A DNA stretch of 33,991 bases from an uncultured Ruminococcus sp. (GCA_902797065.1 CADBRK010000085.1:1-33991), one strand, 5' to 3'. Shown: positions 1 to 7,204, numbered from the stretch's first letter. Notes: a model not told the origin generated them from the letters alone. Program-made: numbers and translations.

Positions 1-20
1 AGATAATTAGATAATATGGT

Positions 21-124
21 TGTAGGGTTGTAGGGTTTGTAGGGTTTTTTATATAAGTGTGTATAGAAAATTTAAAATGTAAAAGGGTTTTATAAAACCC
101 TACGAACTATACGAACCCTACGAA
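21..124. repeat. Inverted repeat built of TGTAGGGTT units
   Basis: The left arm has three direct copies of TGTAGGGTT (starting at 21, 29 and 38). The right arm has CCCTACGAA twice (98-106 and 116-124). If transcribed, the arms pair fully when G-U wobble is allowed. Between them lies a perfect 18-bp palindrome, AGGGTTTTATAAAACCCT, at 84-101. No coding potential is visible. It may be a terminator or regulatory structure of an upstream gene outside the window, or a small dispersed repeat. Function unknown. Confidence 0.55.
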
Positions 125-198
125 TTCCGCCGCAAGTTTTAAGCATGATTAATTACTGTCAAGCGGCAATTATCGATATATTTATGCAAAATGACGAT

Positions 199-228
199 TT
201 GAAAAAATTAAAGAAATAATACTATATT
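199..228 (+). promoter_or_regulatory. Possible sigma-A promoter for the zinc-ribbon gene
   Basis: TTGAAA (199-204) and TATATT (223-228) are separated by 18 bp. A second -10-like TATAAT lies at 246-251 but has no clear -35. The remainder of 1-303 is AT-rich and holds no gene that I can support. Confidence 0.3.
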
Positions 229-303
229 TTGTTATAAGAAAGTGATATAATACTATCGTATTTTTTAGAAATACAAAATTAGTAGAACAGGGAGGAATAA
301 AAA

Positions 304-783
304 ATGAGTTTATTTGATGACGTTATAGTTAACGTTGCGGCAGCAGTAGACGAGGTAAACAAAAAGACAACGCAGTTTGTCGACAGATCAAAGGTGAGAG
401 TGGCTTCGGCAGAACTCAGAAGCAAGATCTCGGCGCAGTTCGAGACGCTCGGAAGATATGTATATGATACTACCGTTGCAGGTACAACAGACAAGGAAGT
501 AGTAGATCAGTACGTTTCTGAGATCACGGCTCTGATCGGTGAGCTGAAGGCTCTCCAGGAGGCGCTTCTCAAGACTTCCGGAAAGATTATCTGCCAGAAG
601 TGCGAATGTGCCAATTCGTCAGACAGCCTTTTCTGCAAGAGATGCGGAAACACGCTTGATTTTGCTAATCTCTACACGGCTAAGAATCCCGTTCCTCAGC
701 CCGATAATGTTGAGGCGGAACAGGAGCCTGCAGCAGAGGCAGCACCCGAGTGCGACGACGAGACAAAGACTGAGGAAGAATAA
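304..783 (+). CDS. Small coiled-coil protein with C-terminal zinc ribbon
   Basis: This is a 159-aa cytoplasmic protein of unknown specific function. Residues 1-90 are charged and helical (coiled-coil-like). They are followed by a four-cysteine zinc ribbon with two CxxC knuckles, CQKC near residue 97 and CKRC near residue 110, and then by an acidic Glu/Asp-rich tail. Proteins of this build are common in Ruminococcaceae and often carry only general zinc-ribbon annotation. The start is ATG with GGAGG at 291-295, 8 nt upstream. It is a single gene, closed by a strong terminator, so it is probably transcribed alone. No signal peptide or TM segment is seen. The existence of the gene is secure; its role is not. 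Confidence 0.85.
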   Translation: MSLFDDVIVNVAAAVDEVNKKTTQFVDRSKVRVASAELRSKISAQFETLGRYVYDTTVAGTTDKEVVDQYVSEITALIGELKALQEALLKTSGKIICQKCECANSSDSLFCKRCGNTLDFANLYTAKNPVPQPDNVEAEQEPAAEAAPECDDETKTEEE

Positions 784-800
784 TTATTGAACCCAATTAG

Positions 801-837
801 GTAATACGCCTGCATATCCTGCGGCGTATTACTTTTT
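801..837 (+). terminator. Intrinsic terminator after the zinc-ribbon gene
   Basis: A perfect 10-bp stem, GTAATACGCC (801-810) with GGCGTATTAC (823-832), is followed by T5 at 833-837. Confidence 0.9.
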
Positions 838-884
838 GGCTAATTTGACTGCATTAAATTTTTGATTCGAAAAGAGGAGATCTT

Positions 885-2621
885 TTGAAAAAGAACAGGC
901 TGAAAAGCGCAAGGAACAAACAAAGCTTTATGCTTGGCGCAACGATCATGACTTTCTGTTTGCTTATCGTTAAGATCATAGGAATGCTGTATAAGGTCAG
1001 CTTATCCAACTTGTACGGAGCGGTGGGCGCAGGGCTTCTTGGCAACGCCTACGAGCTGTATATACCGCTGTTTACGCTTGCAACGGCAGGATTCCCGATC
1101 GCAGTGTCGAGAATGGTGTCGGAAAGTATGTCGTCAAAGAGATACAAAGACGTCCGACGTATCAAAGATGTGGCGATACCTTTCTTTGTGATAGCCGGTA
1201 CGATCGCTTTGCTGCTGATGGTGCTGTTCAGTTTCTTCTATGTGCGGATAATCGACGCTCCGGGTTCGTTCGTCGCTATTCTGGTGCTTGCGCCCGCCAT
1301 ATTCTTCGGGTGCCTTGTATCGGCATACAGAGGCTACTACGAGGGTATGAGGAACATGGTGCCGACGTCCGTTTCCGAGATAGTCGAGGCATTTGTAAAG
1401 CTCCTTGTAGGTTACTCTTTTGCCGCATTCGTAATGAAAAACGGCGAACACCTTTTCGGCATTAAAGATGAATATACGCTTATCAAGTGGTCGGTTGCGG
1501 CGGCTATTTCGGGTATCACCCTCGGTTCGTTCTTCAGCTTTTTGTATATCTGGCTGAGATACAAGCGTGAGGGCGACGGCATTACACCCGAAATGCTCAA
1601 AAGCTCGCCGAAGCCCCGCACGAAAAAAGAGACATTCCGTATCCTGCTGCGCACAGCAATTCCGATAGGCCTTGGCGCGCTTATCATGAGCGTTGCCGGT
1701 ACGGTTGACGCAGCATTGATTCAGAGACGCCTTATCACAATGATGGGCAGAACGCCCGATCTGCTGCTCAGAGAATACCCCGGGCTTATACCCGACGAGA
1801 TCGTCGGCAAGGGCAAGGTTCATACATATCTCTGGGGCTGCTACAACTACGCAATGACGATCATGAATCTTGTCGTTACGGTGACACAGGCGTTCGGTAC
1901 AACTGCGCTGCCCAATGTTACAAACGCATTTATAAAGGGCAACAGAGAGTACCTTAAAAACAGTATCGAAACTGTTATGCGTGTTACTTTTGTGTTTACT
2001 ATCCCTGCAGGGCTGGGGCTTACAGTGCTTGCAGACCCGATCATGCACCTTATTTACGGCTTCAAGCCCGATACAGATGTTTCTGTCGATATTCTCAGAC
2101 TCATGGGTATCGCCGTTATCGTGTTCGCTGCGGCTACGCCGATGTGCAGTATGCTTCAGGCTATAGGCAGAATAGATATGCCGCTCAAGCTGTACGCAAT
2201 TGGAATGCTTATCAAAGTAGTATCTAACTATGTTTTTGTAGGTATCCCGCAGATCAACGTACAGGGCGGAAGTATCGGCACGCTGCTGTGCTATACGTTC
2301 GTTATGGTAGTATCTGTCTATGTGCTGATAAAAGAGACGAAAATTATCCCGAATTTCAGGGTGATCTTAATAAAGCCCGCAATTTCGTCTATAATATGTA
2401 TAACCGCTACGGGATTGCTTTATAAGCTGCTTTCGGGCATTTTTGCGGGAGCGAGCAGAACGAATGCGCTTATCATTACATTGGCTTGTGTGATGATTGC
2501 GTGTATTATGTATGTGCTTTGTCTGTTGATTTTCAGAGCAATTACCAAAGATGATTTGCTGGCTATGCCTAAAGGTAACAAAATTGTAACAATCCTTGAA
2601 AAATATCGTCTGATAAGGTAA
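885..2621 (+). CDS. MOP/MATE-type flippase, SpoVB/YabM-like
   Basis: This is a 578-aa polytopic membrane protein with about 14 hydrophobic segments, of the polysaccharide/lipid-linked precursor exporter family (SpoVB, YabM, MurJ-like members). After a basic N-terminus the first helix begins near residue 18, and the sequence then follows the family pattern, e.g. AGFPIAVSRMVSE near residue 70 and YRGYYEGM near residue 148. The predicted role is flipping a lipid-linked wall or spore-cortex precursor across the membrane. The start is TTG at 885 behind AAAGAGGAGA. It is followed by mazG, hup and rqcP, the order known around yabM-yabN-yabO in Bacillus and Clostridia, which favours the YabM/SpoVB assignment over MurJ. 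The substrate cannot be told from sequence. Confidence 0.9.
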   Translation: MKKNRLKSARNKQSFMLGATIMTFCLLIVKIIGMLYKVSLSNLYGAVGAGLLGNAYELYIPLFTLATAGFPIAVSRMVSESMSSKRYKDVRRIKDVAIPFFVIAGTIALLLMVLFSFFYVRIIDAPGSFVAILVLAPAIFFGCLVSAYRGYYEGMRNMVPTSVSEIVEAFVKLLVGYSFAAFVMKNGEHLFGIKDEYTLIKWSVAAAISGITLGSFFSFLYIWLRYKREGDGITPEMLKSSPKPRTKKETFRILLRTAIPIGLGALIMSVAGTVDAALIQRRLITMMGRTPDLLLREYPGLIPDEIVGKGKVHTYLWGCYNYAMTIMNLVVTVTQAFGTTALPNVTNAFIKGNREYLKNSIETVMRVTFVFTIPAGLGLTVLADPIMHLIYGFKPDTDVSVDILRLMGIAVIVFAAATPMCSMLQAIGRIDMPLKLYAIGMLIKVVSNYVFVGIPQINVQGGSIGTLLCYTFVMVVSVYVLIKETKIIPNFRVILIKPAISSIICITATGLLYKLLSGIFAGASRTNALIITLACVMIACIMYVLCLLIFRAITKDDLLAMPKGNKIVTILEKYRLIR

Positions 2622-2683
2622 AATAAAATATGGTTCAAAAATAGTTGCTTTGTATATTAAAACAGCGTTATTCGGAGAAGAAA

Positions 2684-3478
2684 ATGGAATTTGAGTTTAA
2701 GGAAAGATATGATTTTGACGATCTTGTGGAGATAGTAAGATGTCTGAGGCTTCCCGACGGCTGCCCGTGGGATAAGGTACAGACGCATAAGTCTATCAGG
2801 CAGGATTTTATCGAAGAAACGTACGAGGTCATCGAAGCGATAGACAACGAAGATACCGCGCTTCTTCGCGAGGAACTCGGAGACGTACTTCTGCAGGTGG
2901 TTTTCCACACGCAGATCGAGCGTGAAAAGCAGAATTTTGATATTCACGACGTTGCAAACGACATCTGCCAAAAGCTTATAATCAGGCACCCTCATGTGTT
3001 CGGCACGGTGAAGGCCGATACTACCGAAAAGGTGCTCGATAACTGGGATAAGATCAAAATGCAGACAAAGTCGCAGACGAAGCTCTCCGAGAGTATGGAC
3101 AGTATAGCAAAGTCGCTGCCGTCTCTTATGCGCGCCTCAAAGATACAGAAAAAGGCTGCGAAGATAGGGTTTGACTTTGAGAATATCGACGACGCTGCCG
3201 CAAAGGTGACAGAGGAGCTTGCAGAGGTGAAGGAAGCCGTAAAGTCGGGCGACGAGCAGGCAAAAGCCGAAGAGGTCGGCGATTTGCTTTTCTCTGTGGT
3301 GAATGTTGCAAGATTTGCGGGAGTAAACAGCGAAAAGGCGTTGTATGACGCATGCGAGAAATTCCTTGCGCGCTTTAAGTCGATGGAGACAATGGCGGAA
3401 GAATCGGGCGAAGATATGAGCGCAATGACTCTGACGGAGCTTGACGCGCTGTGGAACAAGACAAAAGCATTATCGTGA
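2684..3478 (+). CDS. mazG: Nucleoside triphosphate pyrophosphohydrolase MazG
   Basis: This is a 264-aa cytosolic enzyme that hydrolyses (d)NTPs to NMP and PPi, in nucleotide-pool sanitation. Two MazG helical domains are visible. The N-terminal one has the conserved GCPWDKVQTHKS segment, then EEtyE and EELGD as metal ligands. The C-terminal one has EELAE and EEVGD. Length matches the two-domain class (about 260 aa). I chose ATG 2684 because GGAG (2674-2677) lies 6 nt upstream; an in-frame TTG at 2645 would add 13 unconserved residues and lacks a ribosome site. It follows the flippase gene by 62 nt and precedes hup, so it is probably co-transcribed. Confidence 0.95.
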   Translation: MEFEFKERYDFDDLVEIVRCLRLPDGCPWDKVQTHKSIRQDFIEETYEVIEAIDNEDTALLREELGDVLLQVVFHTQIEREKQNFDIHDVANDICQKLIIRHPHVFGTVKADTTEKVLDNWDKIKMQTKSQTKLSESMDSIAKSLPSLMRASKIQKKAAKIGFDFENIDDAAAKVTEELAEVKEAVKSGDEQAKAEEVGDLLFSVVNVARFAGVNSEKALYDACEKFLARFKSMETMAEESGEDMSAMTLTELDALWNKTKALS

Positions 3479-3537
3479 GATGATGTTATCTATATATTTC
3501 AATAACACTTATTATCAGTAAGACGGAGGATTTATTT

Positions 3538-3819
3538 ATGAATAAGAGCGAATTGATCTCTGTAGTTGCAGAGAAGAACGACATTACCAAGAAGGACGCA
3601 GAGAAGATCGTAACGATGGTTTTCGATACTATCGTAGACGCAGTTAAAGAAGGAGAGAAGGTTTCTATCGTAGGTTTCGGTACATTCGAGCAGAAGATCC
3701 GCAAGGAGAGAACAGGTGTTGACCCGAGATCACACGAGTCGATCACAATTCCCGAGGCAAAAGTTCCGTCATTCAAGGCAGGCAAGGCTTTCAAGGAGAT
3801 CGTTGACGGCAAAGAGTAA
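3538..3819 (+). CDS. hup: HU-family DNA-binding protein
   Basis: This is a 93-aa nucleoid protein, the typical HU length. It begins MNKSELISVVAEK, has the conserved VGFGTFE turn near residue 45, and ends in the FKAGKAFKE helix. HU dimers bend DNA non-specifically through the beta-arm. Here the arm reads RTGVDPRSHESI, where most HU proteins have RxGRNPxTGExI, so its minor-groove-contacting part is somewhat divergent although the intercalating Pro is kept. The ribosome site GACGGAGG ends 9-10 nt before the ATG. It lies between mazG and rqcP, as in many clostridia. Confidence 0.95.
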   Translation: MNKSELISVVAEKNDITKKDAEKIVTMVFDTIVDAVKEGEKVSIVGFGTFEQKIRKERTGVDPRSHESITIPEAKVPSFKAGKAFKEIVDGKE

Positions 3820-3822
3820 TAA

Positions 3823-3981
3823 CAAACGTCGATGTCCCCCGCCTCTTTAGGCGGCGGGTTCCATACGTATGTCGGTGGCGGGTTTAAATCCCCCGCCGAC
3901 GTACGCAGGAGCTAAAGCTCCCCGACGTTTGCCTAAGTCGTCGCTCGCTCCAATCAAGCGAGCTTGTTGGAGCTTAGCTCC
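3823..3981. repeat. Multi-hairpin structured intergenic element between hup and rqcP
   Basis: A 9-bp perfect outer stem, CAAACGTCG (3823-3831) with CGACGTTTG (3923-3931), encloses several inner elements. These are a GC-rich hairpin (about 3836-3859), a palindrome CATACGTATG (3862-3871), a hairpin GTCGG...CCGAC (3871-3900), and GGAGCT-aa-AGCTCC (3908-3921). Outside it follow GCTCGCT/AGCGAGC (3943-3963) and GGAGCT-t-AGCTCC (3969-3981). No ORF is supported here. It could be a structured RNA, a REP-like repeat or part of the hup 3' UTR. Confidence 0.65.
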
Positions 3982-3995
3982 TTGTTTAATAAAAA

Positions 3996-4036
3996 GGGTG
4001 CAGGCCGATTATAAGACCCGCACCTTGATTTTTTTT
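3996..4036 (+). terminator. Probable intrinsic terminator upstream of rqcP
   Basis: The stem GGTGC (3997-4001) / GCACC (4020-4024) is short, with an 18-nt loop, and is followed by TTGATTTTTTTT. It abuts the ribosome site of rqcP, so it either ends the hup transcript or attenuates read-through into rqcP. Confidence 0.6.
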
Positions 4037-4047
4037 GAGGTGATGTA

Positions 4048-4290
4048 ATGAGACTTGACAAATTTCTGAAGGTATCGAGAATTATCAAACGCAGAACGGT
4101 AGCGAATGAAGCTTGCGACGCAGGCAGAGTTCTTGTGAACGATAAGCCCGAACGCGCGTCGTACACCGTAAAGGTGGGGGATATTATCGAGGTGCAGCTC
4201 GGCACAAAGCCTTTCAAAGCAGAGGTGCTGAGCATTAACGAGTATGCAAAGAAGGACGAAGCGCCCATGATGTACAGAGTCATCGGGTGA
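4048..4290 (+). CDS. rqcP: S4-domain RNA-binding protein RqcP
   Basis: This is an 80-aa protein consisting almost wholly of an S4 RNA-binding fold, beginning MRLDKFLKVSRIIKRRT and continuing with the VNDKPERASYTVKVGDIIEV strand region. It closely resembles Bacillus YabO (RqcP), which works with RqcH on stalled 50S subunits to add C-terminal alanine tails in ribosome quality control. The assignment rests on size, the N-terminal motif and location after mazG (yabN in Bacillus). The family is also called HslR-like/YlmH-unrelated S4 protein. A GAGGTGATGTA ribosome site precedes the ATG. In Bacillus yabP and yabQ follow, but here a different gene family does. Confidence 0.88.
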   Translation: MRLDKFLKVSRIIKRRTVANEACDAGRVLVNDKPERASYTVKVGDIIEVQLGTKPFKAEVLSINEYAKKDEAPMMYRVIG

Positions 4291-4322
4291 TGACAGGGCA
4301 GAATAATCGAAATATATTATGG

Positions 4323-4353
4323 CGGCAGCGGCTTTTTCCGATGCCGCTTGTTT
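4323..4353 (+). terminator. Weak terminator-like hairpin after rqcP
   Basis: AGCGGC (4327-4332) pairs with GCCGCT (4343-4348) and is followed by TGTTTG. An alternative pairing is GCGGCA/TGCCGC. The T-tract is poor. Confidence 0.4.
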
Positions 4354-4401
4354 GCATAATAATGAAGGAGTCTGAGGTCAGCCGAAATACAAGCGGATAT
4401 G

Positions 4402-4485
4402 TCGGGCAAAGCAAAACGTAAGGATAAAATGAATTATCTGTGCAGCTTTCCCTGCTTATTTACCCGCTGCTTTTCTTTTGCCCGA
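4402..4485. repeat. Long-range inverted repeat ahead of the tandem family
   Basis: TCGGGCAAAGCAAAA (4402-4416) and TTTTCTTTTGCCCGA (4471-4485) are complementary at 13 of 15 positions, with 54 nt between that include a small GCAG/CTGC hairpin. The right arm touches the promoter at 4489. It may be a leader, a terminator of an antisense transcript or a regulatory site. Confidence 0.4.
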
Positions 4486-4488
4486 TAA

Positions 4489-4517
4489 TTGACAAAAGAT
4501 TTGCCTTGTGCTAAGAT
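4489..4517 (+). promoter_or_regulatory. Sigma-A promoter of the tandem two-TM gene cluster
   Basis: A perfect TTGACA (4489-4494) is followed after 17 bp by TAAGAT (4512-4517). The start codon at 4552 is 35 nt beyond. This placement also argues against the TTG at 4489 being a start codon. Confidence 0.7.
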
Positions 4518-4551
4518 AATACTAAAAAACGGGAAATCGGAAGGTGTTTTT

Positions 4552-5175
4552 ATGGAAAAGATAAAGAAGTATTGTCTGCCGAGTAAGGCGGGCGGTATTA
4601 TTACAGGTGTGGTATTTTTGGCGGCGGCGGTTTTTATTCTCTGGGCTGAATTCGTTTCAGGTCACACTTTGGGCATGGGCAGGATAGGCGCATGTCTGTT
4701 GTCTTTGGTCTTGATTGTGATTGCGTTTATGATGTATTATGCCATATACGGCAGCGCTGCGTCGAAGTATAAGAAAAGGATAGCGTATTTCGGAAGCCTC
4801 GGCGTGGCAGGGGCATTGGTACCGGATTTCAACAGAGGTGTACGCCTGTTTGGAGGAAAGCTTGTTGCGGGTGAGAATTTCCTTTTCGGCAAAGGCGAGG
4901 GCATGATAGTCATGTATCGTGAGATTAACTCTCTGCGCAGGAATGAGCACAGAACCGATTACACCTCGGGCAATCTGCCGACATTCAGGTACAGCTTGAT
5001 TCTCACAGCCGGGGGTAAGGACTATACTCTCTGTAAACTCTCACGGGAAGACGTACTTTCTCCGGAGTGGTATCAGTTCAGCGCGTTTCTCTCGCTGAAA
5101 AACCCGGCTATTCGGGTGAACCAGATCATTTCTCAGACACACAGCACGATCGATGATTCGTCGGAAGATGATTGA
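4552..5175 (+). CDS. Two-TM protein of unknown function, tandem paralogue 1
   Basis: This is a 207-aa protein that I do not recognise as a named family. It begins MEKIKKYCLPS, has two hydrophobic helices (about residues 16-36 and 42-65), a basic stretch KYKKRIAYF, and then a soluble domain with alternating beta-like strands containing PDFnrGVR, FLFGkgeGMIVMYrEI and NEHRTDYTSG. It ends with an EWYQF helix and an acidic DDSSEDD tail. The layout of two TM helices plus a small cytosolic beta domain is reminiscent of YcxB/bacterial-PH-like proteins, but that is inference. ATG 4552 is preceded by GGAAGGTG. It is the first of four adjacent paralogues and has its own promoter. Confidence 0.85.
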   Translation: MEKIKKYCLPSKAGGIITGVVFLAAAVFILWAEFVSGHTLGMGRIGACLLSLVLIVIAFMMYYAIYGSAASKYKKRIAYFGSLGVAGALVPDFNRGVRLFGGKLVAGENFLFGKGEGMIVMYREINSLRRNEHRTDYTSGNLPTFRYSLILTAGGKDYTLCKLSREDVLSPEWYQFSAFLSLKNPAIRVNQIISQTHSTIDDSSEDD

Positions 5176-5193
5176 TCGAGGGGAGGTCTTTCT

Positions 5194-5823
5194 ATGAAAA
5201 AAGTAAAAAAGTTCTGCGTGCCGAGTGTTGTTCCTGCGGTGATCGTATCATGTTTGATAATTTTCGTCGGCGCAGCAGCGTGCCGGTTTGCAATTACTTC
5301 CAGAATCGCAAATATTTATTATAAATTGGGCGGCGTCGGCTTTTTAATCGCTATGCTTTTTGCGGCACGCTTTATGTTTAAAGAAATGTATCAATGCTAT
5401 GCGATTTTGTTCAAAAAACGGCTGGAGTATTTCAGAAAGATCGGTGTTATATCTCAGGTTGCGCCCGATTTTGAACAGGGAGTACGCATATTCGGCAAAA
5501 ACCTTGTCGTCGGGAAGAACTTCCTTTTCGGACGAGAAAACGGTATGGTCGTCATGTACAGCGAGATAGATGTTCTGTACAGGCATGAACATAAGACGGA
5601 CTATGAATCAGGCGCTCGACCTTTGTACAGCTTTTATGTCAAGTTCATGTCGCGCGGTGAGGAGTACACTTTGTGCAGCCTTGATCATCGTCAAGCAATT
5701 TCAGACGAGTGGGTTAAGTTATGCGAACTGGCTTCGCTCAAAAACCCAAATATCCGCATCAGACGGGATTTTCAGAAGTCCCGCAGCGTTAAAGACGATA
5801 CAGTCCCGATTGATGATGATTGA
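5194..5823 (+). CDS. Two-TM protein of unknown function, tandem paralogue 2
   Basis: This is a 209-aa paralogue of its neighbours. It has MKKVKKFCVPS at the N-terminus, two TM helices (about 15-35 and 44-65), FKKRLEYF, PDFEQGVRIFGKNLVVGKNF and FGRENGMVVMY, and it ends IDDD. It starts 18 nt after paralogue 1 behind GGGGAGGT, so the genes are one transcript. The segment 5461-5547 is about 93% identical at the nucleotide level to the matching part of paralogue 3, well above the N- and C-terminal parts. The histidine-containing loop reads HEHKTDYESG, differing from NEHRTDYTSG in paralogues 1 and 3. Function unknown; membrane location predicted. Confidence 0.85.
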   Translation: MKKVKKFCVPSVVPAVIVSCLIIFVGAAACRFAITSRIANIYYKLGGVGFLIAMLFAARFMFKEMYQCYAILFKKRLEYFRKIGVISQVAPDFEQGVRIFGKNLVVGKNFLFGRENGMVVMYSEIDVLYRHEHKTDYESGARPLYSFYVKFMSRGEEYTLCSLDHRQAISDEWVKLCELASLKNPNIRIRRDFQKSRSVKDDTVPIDDD

Positions 5824-5841
5824 TCGCAGGGAGGTATTCTT

Positions 5842-6468
5842 ATGAAAAAAGTAAGAAGATTCTGTATGCCGAGTGCCGTTCCGGCGGCGATAGCTTCGTC
5901 TCTTATTTTTGCGGTCGGTGCGGTTGTGTTCTTGTTTACAATGATTTCCGAAAACTCAAATATTTATATCAAACTGTTCGGCGGTGCTTTTTGTATCGGC
6001 ATGTTTTTTGCCGCGCGCGCTTTGTTTAAAGAGCTTTATCTTAACTATGCGGCTATGTTCAAAAAGCGGCTGGAGTATTTTAAACAGATCGGCGTTTTCC
6101 CGATGGTTGCGCCCGATTTTGAACAGGGGGTACGCTGGTTCGGCAAAAACTTAGTCGTCGGGAAGAACTTCCTTTTCGGACGAGAAAACGGTATGATCGT
6201 AATGTACGGCGAGATAGATCAGCTTTTCAGGAACGAACACCGAACTGATTACACATCGGGTGACAGCCCGTCTTTCGATTATTATCTCAAGATGGTTGCA
6301 AACGGGAAGGAGTATACCATTTGCAGCCTGAAAAAGCAGAATCTTAATTCAGATGAATGGTATCAGTTCTGCAATTTTCTCTCTATAAAAAATCCGAATG
6401 CTCATATAAGCCAGTATTTCCAGCAGACGCAGAGCCTTGTCGATGATTCTTCGTCAGGCGATGATTAA
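5842..6468 (+). CDS. Two-TM protein of unknown function, tandem paralogue 3
   Basis: This is a 208-aa paralogue. It has MKKVRRFCMPS, two TM helices (about 15-35 and 42-63), FKKRLEYF, and a core (PDFEQGVR, VVGKNFLFGRENGMIVMY) like paralogue 2. Its C-terminal half (NEHRTDYTSG, EWYQF, QTQSLVDDSS) is closer to paralogue 1, so the gene looks mosaic. It begins 18 nt after paralogue 2, and both junctions share a conserved TTGATCG...GGGAGGT...ATGAAAAAAGTA context, showing that duplication included the ribosome site. Function unknown. Confidence 0.85.
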   Translation: MKKVRRFCMPSAVPAAIASSLIFAVGAVVFLFTMISENSNIYIKLFGGAFCIGMFFAARALFKELYLNYAAMFKKRLEYFKQIGVFPMVAPDFEQGVRWFGKNLVVGKNFLFGRENGMIVMYGEIDQLFRNEHRTDYTSGDSPSFDYYLKMVANGKEYTICSLKKQNLNSDEWYQFCNFLSIKNPNAHISQYFQQTQSLVDDSSSGDD

Positions 6469-6472
6469 ACTT

Positions 6473-6490
6473 TGCGGCCACGCGGCCGCA
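6473..6490. other. GC-rich hairpin between paralogues 3 and 4
   Basis: TGCGGCC (6473-6479) pairs perfectly with GGCCGCA (6484-6490) over a 4-nt loop just after the stop codon. No T-tract follows, so it is more likely an mRNA-stabilising hairpin or a processing site than a classical terminator. Confidence 0.5.
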
Positions 6491-6587
6491 GGCAGATTCC
6501 GTCCGGGTGTAATGTAAACGAAAGACATTTCCGCATGGATGATTTTTATCAGACCATGATTAAATTTTTTTATTGGAGGAAAAAATA

Positions 6588-7204
6588 ATGTTCGGGATAA
6601 AGAGATATTGTCTGCCGTCAATCATACCGATGATCCTTGTTATGATGATAGGCATTCTGTTTGATACACTGCTTATGATCGGTATTATCAATACCGAGCC
6701 TGTATGGATCAAGTTAGTGACGCTGGTTTTTTTCTTGGGTATCCTTGCGGCTTTTGCAGTTATCGCATGGAGAATGTATATCAGGTATGCGTATTGCTGA
6801 GAAAGAGGCGTAAACACTACGCAAAAACGGAAATGACAGAGTTGATGAAAAGTGATTTCAAATCGGCAGAACACAGATTTAAAAAGAATTTAAAAACCGG
6901 CAAAAGCTTTATTTTCGGAAAATCAAACGGTAATCTTCTAAGATACAGCGATATAGACATACTGTACCGCAACTTGCTTGAAACAACATACACTTACAGC
7001 AACAGAGTAACCTATACATATTCTATCAAGGTCGTGTCAAGCAGAGATGAGTCCGAGCTGTGTATAATACCAAATGATATGGCAGAGTCGGACGAATGGT
7101 ACAAATTGTGTGACTTTCTCGCCGAAATTTGCCCGACTATAGAAGTCCGTCAGGAAATAGTCAGGACTTTCAAATTTGTTGATGATTCACCGAGCAAGGA
7201 TTGA
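6588..7204 (+). pseudogene. Two-TM family paralogue 4, interrupted by a frameshift
   Basis: From ATG 6588 (GGAGG 8 nt upstream) the frame encodes MFGIKRYCLPS and two TM helices, then stops at TGA 6798-6800 just after RMYIRYAYC. The rest of the family domain continues in the -1 frame (LLRKRRKHYAK..., FGKSNGNLLRYSDIDILYR, DEWYKLCDFL, FVDDSPSKD) and ends at 7204. The paralogues read NYAAMFKKRLEYF at the junction, so a single missing base near 6794-6797 explains the break. Joined, the product would be about 205 aa. The sequence is more diverged than paralogues 1-3. It may be a true pseudogene or an assembly error. Programmed frameshifting is unlikely, because there is no slippery heptamer at the junction. 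Confidence 0.75.

Noticed and set aside
1134..2048. 304-aa open frame on the minus strand
   Set aside because: It is antisense to the flippase gene, lacks a ribosome site, and its Cys/His/Arg-rich product looks like a frame shadow.
4401..4425. GGGCAAAGCAAAACG region as a cyclic-di-GMP riboswitch
   Set aside because: Only short word similarity. The paired stems and conserved loop of that class could not be traced, and the promoter lies downstream of it.
4489..4551. N-terminal extension of two-TM paralogue 1 from TTG 4489
   Set aside because: That stretch is a TTGACA-17-TAAGAT promoter, and the other paralogues begin at the residue encoded at 4552.
6726..6734. T7 run as a programmed -1 frameshift site in paralogue 4
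   Set aside because: Slipping there would put TM2 in a frame that is not hydrophobic and does not match the paralogues. The frame change is needed about 65 nt later, where no slippery heptamer exists.
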